A stretch of 64,000 nucleotides of DNA, from positions 12,085,938-12,149,937 of the forward strand of contig JARUPZ010000008.1 in assembly GCA_031213475.1 (NCBI GenBank), given 5' to 3'. The notes under the pieces are model-generated. The model had not been told where the DNA came from. It searched no databases and saw only the letters and a program-made list of their open reading frames with translations. This DNA comes from Nereocystis luetkeana. Lineage: Eukaryota; Sar; Phaeophyceae; Laminariales; Laminariaceae. The translations under genes were made by a program, and so were the position numbers. The number at the start of each line of letters is the position of its first letter. Positions within the stretch are counted from its first letter, which is position 1. Below are positions 1 through 10,033 of the stretch, piece after piece.

Positions 1-1309
1 CGACCCCTTGGTCCCTGGAGGGTCGAGAGGGCTAGTCGTTTCCTGTACGAGTAGTGCTTTAGTTTACATCTCCTATCGTCGTTCATAACTAAACTTCATG
101 CAATCTGTTACCGATTTGATCTGGTTGGTGGGTACCTCGGCTGCCGTGCCGTTTTCGAATATCAGTCCTACAGCAGCATATTTGTACCGAGTACTTGTAC
201 ATGAAGTATGAAGTTTGTCACGAAAGAGAGGAAGAGCTGTGGGCCGTGTCGAACCATCACTTTGTGATCATCAGGTATTCCAGAACAAGCGCCTTGCCGG
301 ATATGTATGGAACTCTAGCTAAATTCGCTGGTGATTATGTGATCAGAACAGGCGCCTTACCGGATATGGGACACTAGCTCAATTCACCAGAGATAATGTG
401 ATATATGACCATACTTTCAAGTATCCTGGAATACCGTACGGTACGAAAGCACCTTCCCCCTCCCCTGAAATTGTTTTCCCGGGACGTTTGTCTGCTAAGC
501 TATGAGGGGGCGCGCGCAAGATGGCACGATACGACACCCTCGAAGACATACCCTGGTGTAATATGTATGCAAGATGTAGTTCGGAGATGATTTGCAGGAG
601 AGCGCACCCAAGCCAAGATGGTGGCTTTAAAAAGAACAACGGGATCTTTCTGTGTTTGATGCATCGCTCGCTTTCGCCGGAAATCAGCACGGGATTTCAT
701 CGTTTATCGAAAAAATCAGCTTCGAAGTACCTTCTTTCGCGGGAGTGTGCTATGTTGTGTGTTGTATTTATTTTATTTTTTTCGGTTTTGTTTTAGGTGT
801 TGTATTACACCCGTACGGCTCACCCATATACACCATGTACCTACTCGTACTGTAAATAGAAGAAACTTTTGCACGCAGAGTGGTTTGCTCTATTAATAGT
901 GTGCGGGAGTGTGCTACGCTGTGTGTTGTATTATTATACTTACCTGTACGGCACACATATATACACCACTATGTACCTACTCTATTTTTACTGTTAATAA
1001 CAACATGTAGTTCTATTTAGTATTGTCCCCCGTAATAGTGCAAGTATTTTCACACGCTTGCCATCGAACAATGACCTTCGACGCGGATCGCTCAAAAACA
1101 TGCCCATAGTTCATACCAGAAAGTAATAATGTACCTTGTACCAGTATGGAAACCAAGAAAATAAATATACTGCGACTACTGCGGTATATGCACCAAGTAT
1201 TGCTGTCGAATGTTTGGAAGCACACGCTGGCGGCACCGAGGGGGGTTCAAAATGTTGGAGCAAAAAATAGTGGATATAGAACAGCCATCAGCAACAACGG
1301 CAGTCGCCT

Positions 1310-1870
1310 CGGGGAAAGGCTTCTGAGAACCTACTCTTGCTACAAAAAAAGAGGAGGGGTAGAGGAAGCGGAGATTACAAGAACATGGCGCTTCCGGCTG
1401 ATATCAGGGCAGCTACTCTACGTGGTGTCGGCGGAGACGTCTATCCAGAACGTTCCATACAGGAAGGAAACGCGGGCAGGGGCAGCGGCATGCCTCGACC
1501 TGCGCTGTGTCACCTTCATGCGAGTCGCTGCGAAGTTCGCCGGGGGTGCCAACTGGAGGTATACGCAGCGCAGGTCGAAGCATGCCGGTTCCCCTGTCGG
1601 CGTGGCCTTCACACTTACAAAAGGTTCTGGATCGTCGTTTCCGCCGACACTAGTACGGGGGACCATAGGTAGTAGGACCTATGGTATACATAAAAAACCC
1701 TAGATATTCAAGCATTTTTACTACCAATATTCTGTCCTAATAACTATGGTCCCCCGTAGTAGAGTAGCTGCCCTGATATCAGCCGGAAGCGCCATGTTCT
1801 TGTAGGTCTCCGCTTCTTTCACCCCTCCTCTTTCCACTCCGTAGTAGGTTCTCTCAGAGGCTCGCGCGCT
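1310..1870. mobile_element. Foldback (palindromic) element with nested MITE
   Basis: Long imperfect inverted repeats: roughly 1310-1425 is mirrored by 1759-1870 (for example GGCTGATATCAGGGCAGCTA at 1397 against its complement near 1760). An inner palindrome of about 230 bp (1426-1654) folds on itself. A 100-bp MITE (1657-1756) interrupts the right arm. Because the arms are palindromic, both strands encode nearly the same peptide (LDLRC and QRRSKHA-type strings). It looks like a non-autonomous foldback element; a captured gene fragment is possible. No transposase is visible. Confidence 0.65.
1657..1756. mobile_element. MITE family A, copy 1 (nested)
   Basis: A 100-bp element with terminal inverted repeats of about 26 bp that start CGGGGGACCATAG, flanked by TA on both sides. 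It sits inside the right arm of the foldback. Removing it restores the match between the two arms to within a few bases, which shows it was inserted later. Confidence 0.85.
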
Positions 1871-2117
1871 ATGGGTGAGTACAGTCAGGCTGCGAACGCC
1901 GTGGGGTGAGACCTCGCTGCAGGCCACTTGTTTTCCCCCGTCAACGCTGACGGAAAAAGGGGAACCAGGGGCCCTGAACGCGGCGCAGATGACAGCGAAC
2001 CTCCCAAGCCTACCTATGTGACGCTGGTGTCCCGCCCCCCGGACGCGAACGTGCAATACACTGCCGTGCATTCATTCCGAGTACTGGCAGTGTTAGCGCC
2101 ACCTGTACTGCATTACT

Positions 2118-2225
2118 CCCGGGACATTGGACAGATCATACAGATCATTCCCACTTACATTATCCAGATCCGTCAGGGAAGATATTTCCCTCATCTGTGT
2201 GATCTACCGGTAGATCTTTCGCTCT
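2118..2225. repeat. GATC-rich dispersed repeat fragment
   Basis: A short piece with AGATCATACAGATCATT and GATCTACCGGTAGATCTTTC-type strings, matching the GATC-rich family seen more fully at 32.7, 42.7, 59.9 and 62.3 kb. Confidence 0.45.
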
Positions 2226-3462
2226 CCAACACTCTTCGTCACGCAGCGCGTGCTTGTGCACCTCTTTGCAGGTCACCCCCTCTCCCCTGTTAACCCCCGC
2301 ACTCAGGGGATAGAGGGTTACTGTTTTTCGCGGCCGGTGCTGCTGTAGTCACCCACCTGTGTTTCATTCCCCCACAAGAACAAAGGTTTTTTTCGTCCCC
2401 ATAGTTGCCACATGTGCACACCTGGAAAGCACCACCTCTCTATTTTTTGTTGGACGATATTCCGCAGTTCTGCTTTAACTCTCCAGCTTCACTTATAACC
2501 CGGAAATGCACCAGCCTGCAATGGATTCTTCGGTGCTCTCACCTCGCAAGCAGTGTGGCAAAGCGGCAGCAGTTTTCATGATATCTGTGCACCGCGACAG
2601 TAAGTTTGACAATGTGGTACCAAGCCATTTGGATTTGTTCTTGATCCTACTGTGGCCATGTTATCATGTTTTCGCTTTGTCAATGAGCAATACTCGTGCC
2701 TACGAATATATTATACCCTACCTGGTACGTATTTTTAACTGAACGACGTGATCTTTGTTGTGCTCGTGCTTCACAAGAATAAACAGTGTTTTTCTGTTCG
2801 CATTTACTTGTTTTTTCTCCACAAGACTGAACAGTGTTTTTTTTTCCACATTTATTTGTTTTTGCCGGTACGCCCCAAGGCGATCGCGGCGTCGGTGGCA
2901 TTAATCCCGATGCCGACCACCCTAGAATACCTTCCCTGTCTGGATACACGAGCACACCGGTAATCTCGGGGGGCGATTTCGTCAACGCTTTCCACTGCGA
3001 CAGCAGTGACCGTCAAAATTGCCTAAACTAGCGGCGCGATTGCTGGAAGTCACGCACGTATCAGTTCTGCAAAGCATGAAACTGCGAGGCCGCGGTGCAT
3101 GGAATTGCTCCAATTCTAGCACGACAAAGGTCAAACCAACAACAGATCAGACTATATGTATAGACTTGGTTGAGCTCCACCGGGCGTGGTGTCATTTGGA
3201 GGCTTGAGTGGGGAGCACGGCGTCAGGAAGAGCGCAGAGTGCTGAACGATTCAAAGGGGATTATGAGGGGCTGGTTTTGACCCAATCCCGGTTTCAATTT
3301 TTTCTTTACGTTACTGGTGAAACCTCTTTTTTGTATTTTTTGGGGAAAGCAAGACAGGTGCACCGTGTTTCTTTTTACGCTTGTTTTTTCTCAAGCCCCT
3401 AAGGTTGTTAGTACGTCAATACATGAAAAGCAAGGATGCTACCCGATAGAAGCAATATACGA

Positions 3463-3499
<37 letters not shown>
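3463..3499. repeat. (AT)n microsatellite
   Basis: An uninterrupted AT dinucleotide run of about 37 bp. Confidence 0.95.
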
Positions 3500-3504
<5 letters not shown>

Positions 3505-3548
3505 CTGCAGTATATGAAACGGTTACCTTCCGCCATAATACGCTGTTG

Positions 3549-3642
3549 ACCCTGTTAGGACTGCAGCCCCGTTGAGGGGGCAAACCGGTTAAATTGCAAG
3601 TAGTTTGTCCCCCAAACGGGACTGCAGTCCTAAAAGGGTTAA
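3549..3642. mobile_element. Hairpin element family B, copy 1
   Basis: An imperfect palindrome of about 95 bp. The right arm reads ACTGCAGTCCTAAAAGGG and the left arm is its diverged complement; the centre has GTTTGTCCCCCAAACGGG. Six other copies occur in the window. Confidence 0.75.
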
Positions 3643-3792
3643 TAGCGCATGCTAATTGTGTTGTGTCAACAGCATGGTGATACGATACACCACCACGCCG
3701 AGGGAAAGAAAACTATGAAACGCGTACATGGACAAAAGCGTACATGGACGAGAAAGAGTTGCTCACATTCTAGAGCTCCCAAAGCTGTACCA

Positions 3793-4100
3793 GTGGGCTA
3801 TGCAGCTGTCCCACCAAGCAAGCCCGAAGTACCTTGTAGCCTTCGTTGTGGGGGGGGGGGGGAGGGGGGGGGGGGGGGCGAGCTTCATGAGGCACTAGGC
3901 AGGCCCAGCTGAGAACGACAACAATCATAGGCCTAAGCTACCGACATAAATATGGGCCCGTGGGCTTTGCAGCAGTCCCACCAAGCAAGCCCGAAGGCAA
4001 GGTAGCCTTCGTGGGGGGGCGGGCGCGAGCTACATGAGGCACCAGGCTGGCCCAGTTGAGAACAACAACAATCATAGGCCTAAGCAACCGGCAGAAATAT
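3793..4100. repeat. Tandem duplication of about 160 bp
   Basis: The unit GGGCTATGCAGCTGTCCCAC...CATAGGCCTAAG...ATATGGGC at 3797-3955 is repeated with substitutions at 3958-4103. Both units contain a G-tract followed by GCGAGCT(T/A)CATGAGGCAC. G-tract lengths differ and may be unreliable. Confidence 0.75.
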
Positions 4101-4288
4101 GGGCGATATCATCAACAACGGCTGGATGCCTCGATTCAAACCCAATATGACAGACTACATCAGCACTTCGTTAAAAAGTGTCTATTGATAGTGTATTCAT
4201 ATGTGGAACCAGACGCGAAATGAGCGAGAGGTGAGCACCGATTCGGAAGCAACAGAGTGAACTCAACCCCGCAGTCTGCTCGGAGAAA

Positions 4289-4400
4289 GCCCTTCAAAAC
4301 TCTAAAATTCTCCGCCGAATCGAAAGAGGAAGGCTAAAAGGATAAAGCCCTTCAAAACTCTAAAATTCTCGGCCGAATCGAAAGAGGAAGGCTAAAAGAA
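4289..4400. repeat. Tandem duplication of about 56 bp
   Basis: Two nearly identical units containing AAGCCCTTCAAAACTCTAAA, CCGAATCGAAAGAGGAAGGC and TAAAAG lie head to tail. Confidence 0.8.
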
Positions 4401-5093
4401 CGGACCATCCCACCCTCCCAGCTTTGAATATCCCACACCATTCCCGTATAGCAGGTATTTACAGCATGTCATTTGCACCCGGGTTGTTGCCCTCCCAAGG
4501 GCATCTAGCACGATGCTATATATATAACAGGAGGGTGGTAAACCGGGATGCTGGAGGCCTCATTTCAATCCGATACTTGCGCCATGGCGGAAAACGTCAC
4601 TGGTGTCGTGCACCGGGTGTCCGCAGATCAGTACTAGAGTACAATATTATTTTTTTATGTGCTGGTACGTTCACCTGTACGACGGTACCATCAGTATTTT
4701 CTTACATCTGCGCATGCGTTACTGTAGGTCTATACCTGCACGTACACAGGAGCTCGGTAGTTCACTTCCTGTGAGTGCACACTGTATCCTGCCAGGTGTA
4801 GACGAGGTCAACCCTACCGGTCTACCGGTCTGCGGTGCTTGGCCTTTCGAAAGTGTAGTGCTCTTGATGTTTTGATCTCTTGGTCCATGATGTGATGTGA
4901 TGAAAAAAAGTGTCACTTTTTCGTTTCTTTTTCGATATGAAAACTATCGGTAGGCCATCGCCTCCTCACATGCTTTGAGTGCTGCAGCAGTAGTAACTTC
5001 TATTATACTGGTACCTGGTAGTACCCGCTGCAGAGGTACACCTTTGCTCTTGCCTCCGACAGGCCGCAGGTTAATGTCAGTACCGTGTGACAC

Positions 5094-5318
5094 TATCACA
5101 CTAGGGTGATAGACAACACTCCCCCTTGAACGAATTTCGAAAACTGATCTTCCCCGACAACGAGGAACGTCCAAACGCCGAGTCATGCGTCTATGGAAAC
5201 ATGTCGTTGGGATCGTTCCAAAGGCAGAAGTTTTGGTTGTGTCTACCCCCACGGGTTTGGAGAAACTCGGCTCGGGAATTCGTCCGCGGGGGTGTGTTAC
5301 TTATCACCCTAGTGTGAT
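5094..5318. mobile_element. TIR element family C, copy 1
   Basis: Ends are inverted copies: TATCACACTAGGGTGATA on the left and TTATCACCCTAGTGTGATA on the right, followed inward by AACAC(T)CCCCC and its complement (GGGGGTGTGTT). About 225 bp and non-coding. Related copies occur at 41.77 and 48.44 kb. Confidence 0.75.
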
Positions 5319-5575
5319 AAATTTATCACCCCAGTGTGATAAATTTTATCACTCGTGTGATATATGGTACTGGTGTTTGCGAATATTGTCGGTGTTGGGA
5401 GTTTTTGATCGCAGACGTTGTACCTCTCTAGGATGAAGAATCAGCAGACACTTGACGGTTCAAGGTGAACAAACACAAACACAAACATGTTTTGCGTTCT
5501 GTCTGTTGATATTGTTTCCTATTTCCCCCACTGTCTCTTGCTCTCGAAAGAGTATATCATACCTGGTAGGTATTA

Positions 5576-5674
5576 CGGGGGGCCATAGTTAACAGGACCA
5601 AATATTGTTGGTAAAAATGGTTCAACATATAGGTTTTTATGTGTACCATAGGACCTGTTAACTATGGTCCCCCG
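5576..5674. mobile_element. MITE family A, copy 2
   Basis: A 99-bp palindromic-ended element, CGGGGGGCCATAGTTAAC to its complement, flanked by TA. Orientation is opposite to copy 1 (AAATATTG on the left side). Confidence 0.9.
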
Positions 5675-5917
5675 TAATAGTAACCACTGACCGATATGCT
5701 GGTGCTTGGTGCTGGATGGCGTGGGGTAGAAGAAACGGAAGACGAGTTTCATGTGAAGACAAACAACAACCCAGGGGATCAGTTACGGAATTGGCAGGAA
5801 GTATCAAGTTTTTGGATGGCGCTGACTGGAAGAGTGAATATCGGTTTCATGTGAAGATATCAACAGCGTTAAAAAACATGAATAACGAAAGACGATGTTA
5901 GAGCCCCCCCTTTAAGA

Positions 5918-5956
5918 CTACGGCCGTGCATCATATCGAGTACCCCCCCCCCCCCC
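5918..5956 (+). repeat. C-tract repeat junction
   Basis: ACTACGGCCGTGCATCATAT followed by CGAGTAC and a C homopolymer. The same junction recurs at 15.38 (inverted), 20.0, 26.15 and 43.37 kb. Confidence 0.6.
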
Positions 5957-6959
5957 GCCTCCGACAGCAACCACAGTACAGTAAAGCAGCAGACTGCAGC
6001 AGCAACAGCGACAACACCACCACCAACAGCAACAACCAACAGAGACAACAAGTGAACAGACTGGGTAGGCTGTCAACCCCGCTGGTGACTGGTCGGGTGT
6101 TCGCTTCCCGGGGGACACAAAATGGTACGATACAGCTCTGCTCTTTGTTCGTTCTTTCTGTGTGTCCTGACTAGTCCTGACGTTGCCAAAAGCGCAAGAG
6201 CTCTATAATAGTCGACAAAACTTCGATGAAGGTCGACGGACAGCGGTAAAAGCTCAACCCCCAACACGTTAACAAGCAGAGCATGTACGAGAGGGTGTAC
6301 TCGTTCATTTATTTCCTTGCCATTTGTCGGGGAGGGAGGGGACGGCGGAAGGAAGTATGCTGGGCCCTACGCGAGACGAGAAATAAAGGCGTGTACGGGG
6401 GGGGGGGAGAATATGCTACACTTTCTGCGCGACCAAGAGCGAGGCATGGGCAGAAGAAGTGTGGGGAACCCCTTGCGAAGACACTTGTTTTCGTTGAGGA
6501 GATGGTTGAGTCGTCACAGGACGTAGTGCTTAGTACACTGTCCTTTTATTCCCACTGCACGTGCCCAGTGCCATACAAGCAATGCTTTTTTGTCGGCAGT
6601 GCTAGCCAGAGGGCGCGTTGCGGCCAGGCCCCCCCGCGGAAGGCCACCGGAGGGCCACCGGAGGGCGGGCCAAGATAATAACATTCGAAAAATCTACGGG
6701 TTCACCACCATAAGCAAAATGCATATTACCCGCTCGCTCCCTTTCAGCGCTGGTAGGCGTCCGCCAGGCTGGCTTTGAAGTCTTTGTGTGCCATGGAGAG
6801 CGCGATTAATTCAACACACAAGTTGAGATCGTATTACAATACCACTGCTTTACGCATGCAACCGAACGATGTTGTTGATGCTGATTGAAACCATGTTGTT
6901 TTCTCCGGTATTTTTTGTTGTTGTTATAGCTTTTGGGAGCATGTTAGGCAGTACGGCAG

Positions 6960-7230
6960 AGCGAAACGGTGAACATTTCGCGCATCAGATCTGATCGGAT
7001 CACTCAACAGATCAGATCAGATCATATCCCCAATTGGTTATCTAGATCTGTGAAGACAACGTACATTCCTAATATGCACGACCTAGCTCATGTTGCTGGA
7101 TGGGAACTCTGTATCTAGCAAAACATGTTTCCGGAGTTGGATCTGTACTGTATAGATCCTGCACAGCCTATCATCACGGCAGTTTAGGATATAGATTATC
7201 TATCTGTGGATGATCTGTCGGACGTGTGAA
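6960..7230. repeat. GATC-rich dispersed repeat
   Basis: Dense GATC sites (CAGATCTGATCGGATCAC, GATCAGATCAGATCATATC) followed by the family body: TTGGATCTGTACTGTATAGA, then ATTATCTATCTGTGGATGAT and CTGTCGGACGTGTG. No open frame that looks coding. Related to at least ten other segments here. Confidence 0.65.
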
Positions 7231-9299
7231 ATGTAGAACGCTTGTACTGAGTTTCAAGACAAAGAAGACTTGTGAATATCACAAAACCTACCTATTTCGG
7301 CATAAATTTGTGTCGAGCAGCATAGCAAAAACCGCCTCATTTTGCTTTTCGCCTTCGCGCCAAAAAAAAAGCAACTTAAATTGGGTTGAGAGCCTACACG
7401 GCGAAACGGGCCCAATTCCCGCACGTTGTTTTCCGCTCGTGTAAATTTACATGCAGCGGAAAATAGTGCCAAACTCAAAACGGGCGTGTACGGAAAGTCT
7501 CGCATCTAGCCTCTGGTAGATCGTGCGCTTGGCGTAATTCTTGAGCTCGCGTAGATCTGCCCGCGCCGGCGAGCTTCGTTAGACCTGCCCCCACGGCAAC
7601 TAGACCCTTTCTGAGCGCAACGACCCCACGGCTCACCAACCGAGCAGGCCTCTTCTCCCGTAAGGCCGCTGCTCAGGGTTGGGCTCGGGGTGGTGGCCAC
7701 CGGTAGCCGAGGCCGCTCTGTCGGGAGAAAACATCCTTACAGTCTCTCGACGAAACCCTGCCTCGTTGAAACAGCTTTATTTTATGCGGGCGGTTTTGAA
7801 GGATTTCGCCTGCGAGGGCAGCAGGTCTATCAAGTGGGGCGATTCGTAAGTTTGTTGACCAGCGCAACATGTTTCCGCGTATTTATTCCTCTGCGATGCA
7901 AGACCTCTCAATGGCGCGCCAGTACCCCAGACCATGGTGTATCCCCTAATTACTGGGTGTGACCCAGTATCTCACAGCACGCCATGCGCAGCACAACACG
8001 TACTGAATGGGTCCCAGCAACTCACAGTACGCCATGCCTGAAATACTAAACTGGTACTGTACTATAGCAGCATTTTAATATTTCTCCCGCGATCTTGCTT
8101 CTTTTACCATTTCATAGTCGTACACAGCAATTTCGTGTGCCCGAAGACGGAAAATAAATAATTACCTCTATTTCCGGTACGAAATAAGTAAATTGAAACC
8201 GTTTTCTCTCGCGGAGGGCTCAAAACCGGGCGTCATCTTGAGAGGAACTGTCCGAGATGGGAGATGGGAGATGGAGTCTCTTCCAGGGGTTTCCAACGCA
8301 CCTACCAATTACTATATACGGATACAGGGTACTGAAACTCATTTTCATAACGGGGCGATTATTACCCCAATGTTTGCAACTTCCCTATATTTGCCATGTT
8401 TTTGATGTTGTCGTTGTGTTCTGGCATTTAACTTTCAACTGAAAGAGTCCGTGGTCATGCAGAGGTGCTGGTGGCCTAGGAAGATCCGAAAACCCATAAA
8501 AATATCAACATGGGGATACCGGTATATGTTTAACCCAATATTCTGTGTTGCTTTTCTTAGTAGCTGTCGGTTTCCCCATTAATTTCGAAAAAAAAACGGA
8601 ATGAACACCTGTAGGAAAGAACAGGAGCGCTGGAGTCGCACGCAAAAGAGCTCAGACAGTTGTCAATAGTTTGTTTCAAGAGAACTGCCGAATTCAATCT
8701 GTCCGTGAGTGAAATTGCATTTTTTGTCCTACGAAGAGTGAGTTCCATACAAAAGGGAAGATCGGGTGGAAAGATAAGATCAAGATCGGATTTTCTTTGA
8801 CGTTCGGCCAAATGTGACCATGTGACGTGAATAAATTCATCTTACAAAAATACGATATAATATGATTGCGTTCATTTCATGAAATAAGAACATGAGCACA
8901 TTACAAGTATTGAGGAAGCAACCCCGTAACGTACATCCCTCCATATTCTCCGCTGATATTCAGAAAAAAACGGCGACGACGGATTGGTCTTTGGTCCACG
9001 TGAGGTGGGGTGGACAGATGAACAGCAGTAGTGGATGCCAATAATCATATACTATTGATAACGTCCATACCTGTAAATAGTGAGGAGTGATGGATGATTG
9101 AGATGAATTCTGAGGGGTGTCATTTGATGAGTGATGGATGACTATTAATAGTTTACGGTATGTGTCATATATATGACGACGGTATGGGACAGCACACTTC
9201 AAAAATTGGGAGTTCACAGTAGTTTACTGGCTCGTGTTTTAGCACCATTTTTATTTTATTTTTTCTCATCCCATTCATTATCTTCGCACATCTTCTTCT

Positions 9300-9588
9300 C
9301 TCTCTCCTTCCAACTCGTAACTCAGATCCGGGGTCACATAGCAGGCTCTTCTCCCCCCTTCCCGCTACGGTACGTGCCTTCATTCCTATCGCGAGAAGAT
9401 TTCAGCCTTTTCTTCCCTCGTCGACTCGCATCGAATTGTGCCTACCCACGCTGCAAGGCGCTCTCGACAATTGAATCCTTTATGATTATTTTTTTTGCAA
9501 ATAAAGTCAAAGTCCGACCCACCTGGGGCTCGAACCCAGGACTCAAACAAGTAGAATTCGAGGTTAACCACTTGAACCACCGGGGCGA
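9300..9588 (-). mobile_element. SINE-like element family D, copy 1
   Basis: Read on the minus strand, the head (9588-9515) has a tRNA-like box A (TGGTTCAAGTGGTTA) and box B (GGGTTCGAGCCC). The body has GCGTGGGTAGGC-type sequence, TCTCGCGATA, a G-rich run and GGATCTGAGTTACG. The same order is found on the plus strand at 41.33 and 51.55 kb. Acceptor-stem pairing is poor, so it is a tRNA-derived retroposon and not a working tRNA gene. Confidence 0.7.
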
Positions 9589-9690
9589 CATGTCATGAAA
9601 AAAAAACATCAGGAAACGTTTTTATGTACTATGTGGGAACGACGTAATGAGCGCCCAAATGTTGGAGGTGTCTCCACTAGGAGTAGGAAC

Positions 9691-9770
9691 GGTGCTCCGT
9701 CTCGAAAAGGATGCGTGGTCAATGGTCAAATGACTAAGGCAACCAACGAATGAGTACGCCCCCCTCCTGC
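9691..9770 (+). repeat. Dispersed repeat G, copy 1
   Basis: GGTGCTCCGTCTCGAAAAGG, then ATGCGTGGTCAATGGTCAAA and AATGAGTACGCCCCCC. Further copies at 25.55, 28.87 and (inverted) 39.79 kb; each runs into a C-rich tract. Confidence 0.7.
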
Positions 9771-10033
9771 CTCGCCACGTTGGTGTCAACTGCGAGATGG
9801 TCAATAGGGAAGGAGGTAGTTGGTGTGGTGTAGCTTATGTTGAGATACCTAGCTTGAGCTATCCCCCCCCCTCGCCTCCCGCCCAGTCTGATCATTTTTT
9901 TCATCGGCCGCCATCGCCTGCTGCCAGCTGCGTACTCTGCCTCGCAACTCACTCGCTCCTTGGCGTCATTTTCATTATTTCTCGCTTCTTTTTGTCTGTG
10001 GTTTCGCTGTTTCGCGCCTTCCAAAACTCACAG

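Larger units (their letters stand above)
1..10033. other. Gene-poor left region
   Basis: I find no exon here that I can support by homology. The upstream exons of the headpiece gene (it begins at an acceptor at 10,033) should lie here or beyond the left edge, but none is recognisable. The region contains a foldback element, MITE copies, local duplications, a GATC-rich repeat, an inverted SINE and C-tract repeats, listed separately. Open frames up to 185 codons occur but fall in palindromic or low-complexity DNA. Confidence 0.6.

Noticed and set aside
1146..1703. Plus-strand open frame of 185 codons
   Set aside because: It runs through a palindromic element and ends in a MITE; the opposite strand gives nearly the same peptide. 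Treated as part of the foldback.
7690..7851. Plus-strand open frame ending at a perfect GTAAGT donor (FYAGGFEGFRLRG)
   Set aside because: Could be an upstream exon of the headpiece gene, but I find no homology, no clear acceptor and no phase link. Left unannotated.
9515..9588. Possible tRNA gene on the minus strand
   Set aside because: Box A and box B are good, but acceptor-stem ends do not pair and the same head occurs as part of a longer repeat at 41.3 and 51.5 kb. It is a SINE head.
9797..10033. Upstream extension of the headpiece frame to an ATG at 9797
   Set aside because: It crosses repeat G and a T-rich stretch that ends in a good acceptor (CTTCCAAAACTCACAG), so it is more likely the end of an intron.
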